From positions 1 to 5,122 of the forward strand of contig JAGOUB010000073.1 of the NCBI GenBank assembly GCA_018061525.1: 5,122 bases of DNA, written 5' to 3'. This DNA comes from Candidatus Peribacteraceae bacterium (GTDB lineage Bacteria; Patescibacteriota; Gracilibacteria; Peribacterales; Peribacteraceae). Below the pieces are notes generated by a model. That model saw nothing but the letters and a program-made list of their open reading frames with translations, did not search any database and had not been told where the DNA came from. The position numbers and the translations under genes are program-made. Below, in pieces: positions 4,623 through 5,122 of the stretch; the stretch's first letter is position 1, and every line of letters starts with the position of its first letter.

Positions 4623-4651
4623 AGTGTAGCGCCACCGCCGAACCAGGCCAA
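4623..4651 (-). promoter_or_regulatory. Promoter of the tRNA-Cys / csaA unit
   Basis: On the minus strand TTGGCC (4646-4651) and TACACT (4623-4628) are spaced by exactly 17 bp, each matching consensus at four of six positions. Predicted initiation near 4616 lies about 7 nt upstream of the tRNA-Cys 5' end. It sits just past the stop codon of the right-edge gene. Confidence 0.5.
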
Positions 4652-4652
4652 A

Positions 4653-5122
4653 TTACTCCGCCGCAGCCGCGGGCGCGGCCACCGGCTCGCGGAAGGTGGC
4701 GTTCTGCAGGATCAGGAGCACTTTCTGTTCGAGCACCGCCTCTACCGAGAGGGGCAACGCGCCGGTGAAGGTGAAGCCGCTGCGGCCGCTGACCGTGCTC
4801 ATCTGATAGTAGCGCTGCACGGGGCGATCCTCGCGGAGCTGGGCGCTGTAGACGTGCACCGCCACCTCTTGGCCGTCGACGGACACGGCCTTCTGATCGA
4901 GGCGCTTGTATTCGGGCAGCACCGACACGGCCGTGATACTCGCCTCCGAGAACTGCCCGGCCGTCATGGGCGTGCGCATCACCTGGCGCGTCACCGTCAC
5001 CGTCGGGAACACGCCCGACACGTCGACATCGGCCTGGAAGGCGGCCACCACCTCGGGCGGCAGGCCATTCTCCTGTAGCAGCGCCGGGTCCACCGCGTGC
5101 CAGCCCTGGGGTAGGCAGGTGC
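4653..5122 (-). CDS. C-terminal part of an uncharacterised, possibly extracytoplasmic protein
   Basis: The frame is open from the right edge to TAA at 4653-4655, giving 155 residues; its start is outside the window. A GTG at 5091-5093 is internal and need not be the start. The visible part is rich in alternating hydrophobic and polar residues suggesting beta strands. It includes VFPTVTVTRQV, then VDGQEVAVHVYSAQ, then RYYQMSTVSGRSGFTFTGALP, a helix (VEAVLEQKVLLIL) and a low-complexity Ala/Pro tail. This order loosely resembles PsbP/DcrB-like domains of bacterial lipoproteins, but that is a weak guess. No membrane segment is visible. The gene is GC-rich like the ATPase and unlike csaA. It lies 43 nt upstream of tRNA-Cys with no terminator between, so read-through is possible. 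Confidence 0.7.
   Translation of the reverse strand, partial: TCLPQGWHAVDPALLQENGLPPEVVAAFQADVDVSGVFPTVTVTRQVMRTPMTAGQFSEASITAVSVLPEYKRLDQKAVSVDGQEVAVHVYSAQLREDRPVQRYYQMSTVSGRSGFTFTGALPLSVEAVLEQKVLLILQNATFREPVAAPAAAAE

Noticed and set aside
1..5122. CRISPR array, insertion sequence or restriction/defence operon
   Set aside because: No regularly spaced repeats, transposase, terminal repeats or defence-enzyme motifs are seen on either strand.

Overview
The window looks bacterial. Its gene families are a P2B-type Ca2+ ATPase, CsaA, a Nudix hydrolase and a pentapeptide-repeat protein. Two tRNA genes carry an encoded CCA end, genes are tightly packed, and one gene has a perfect Shine-Dalgarno sequence. 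I cannot place the organism securely. Two features are unusual: both tRNAs have altered elbow (D-loop/T-loop) nucleotides, and several genes seem to start at or near the 5' end of their transcript. A reduced or divergent lineage such as the candidate phyla radiation would fit, but that is a guess.

Layout. Positions 1-2601 (minus strand) hold a GC-rich, PMCA-like calcium pump. Its last membrane helices lie beyond the left edge. It carries two extra predicted helices between M1 and M2. A rho-independent terminator (2657-2687) separates it from a small unknown gene (2722-2925, minus) that starts at TTG behind a 12-nt Shine-Dalgarno match. That gene is divergent from a small acidic pentapeptide-repeat protein (3033-3332, plus). 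Overlapping divergent promoters and an exact 18-bp palindrome lie between the two.

From the right edge leftward, all on the minus strand, come the C-terminal part of an unknown protein (4653-5122), tRNA-Cys (4535-4609), csaA (4196-4525), a structured 262-nt spacer (3934-4195), tRNA-Ala (3858-3933) and a Nudix hydrolase (3369-3845). The Nudix gene converges on the pentapeptide gene. Each tRNA is followed after only 9-12 nt by a protein gene without a Shine-Dalgarno sequence, so the tRNA and mRNA probably share a transcript and tRNA 3' processing would create the mRNA 5' end.

How the parts work together: the pump would export Ca2+. CsaA is a small tRNA-binding or chaperone-like protein cotranscribed with a tRNA. 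The Nudix enzyme probably cleans up or signals through nucleoside diphosphate derivatives. The ATPase and the right-edge gene are GC-rich, whereas the small genes at about 2650-3850 and csaA are visibly closer to balanced composition. This suggests an accessory block between older genes. The most unusual signals are the two tRNA elbows, the tRNA-ORF couplings and the palindromic divergent control region.
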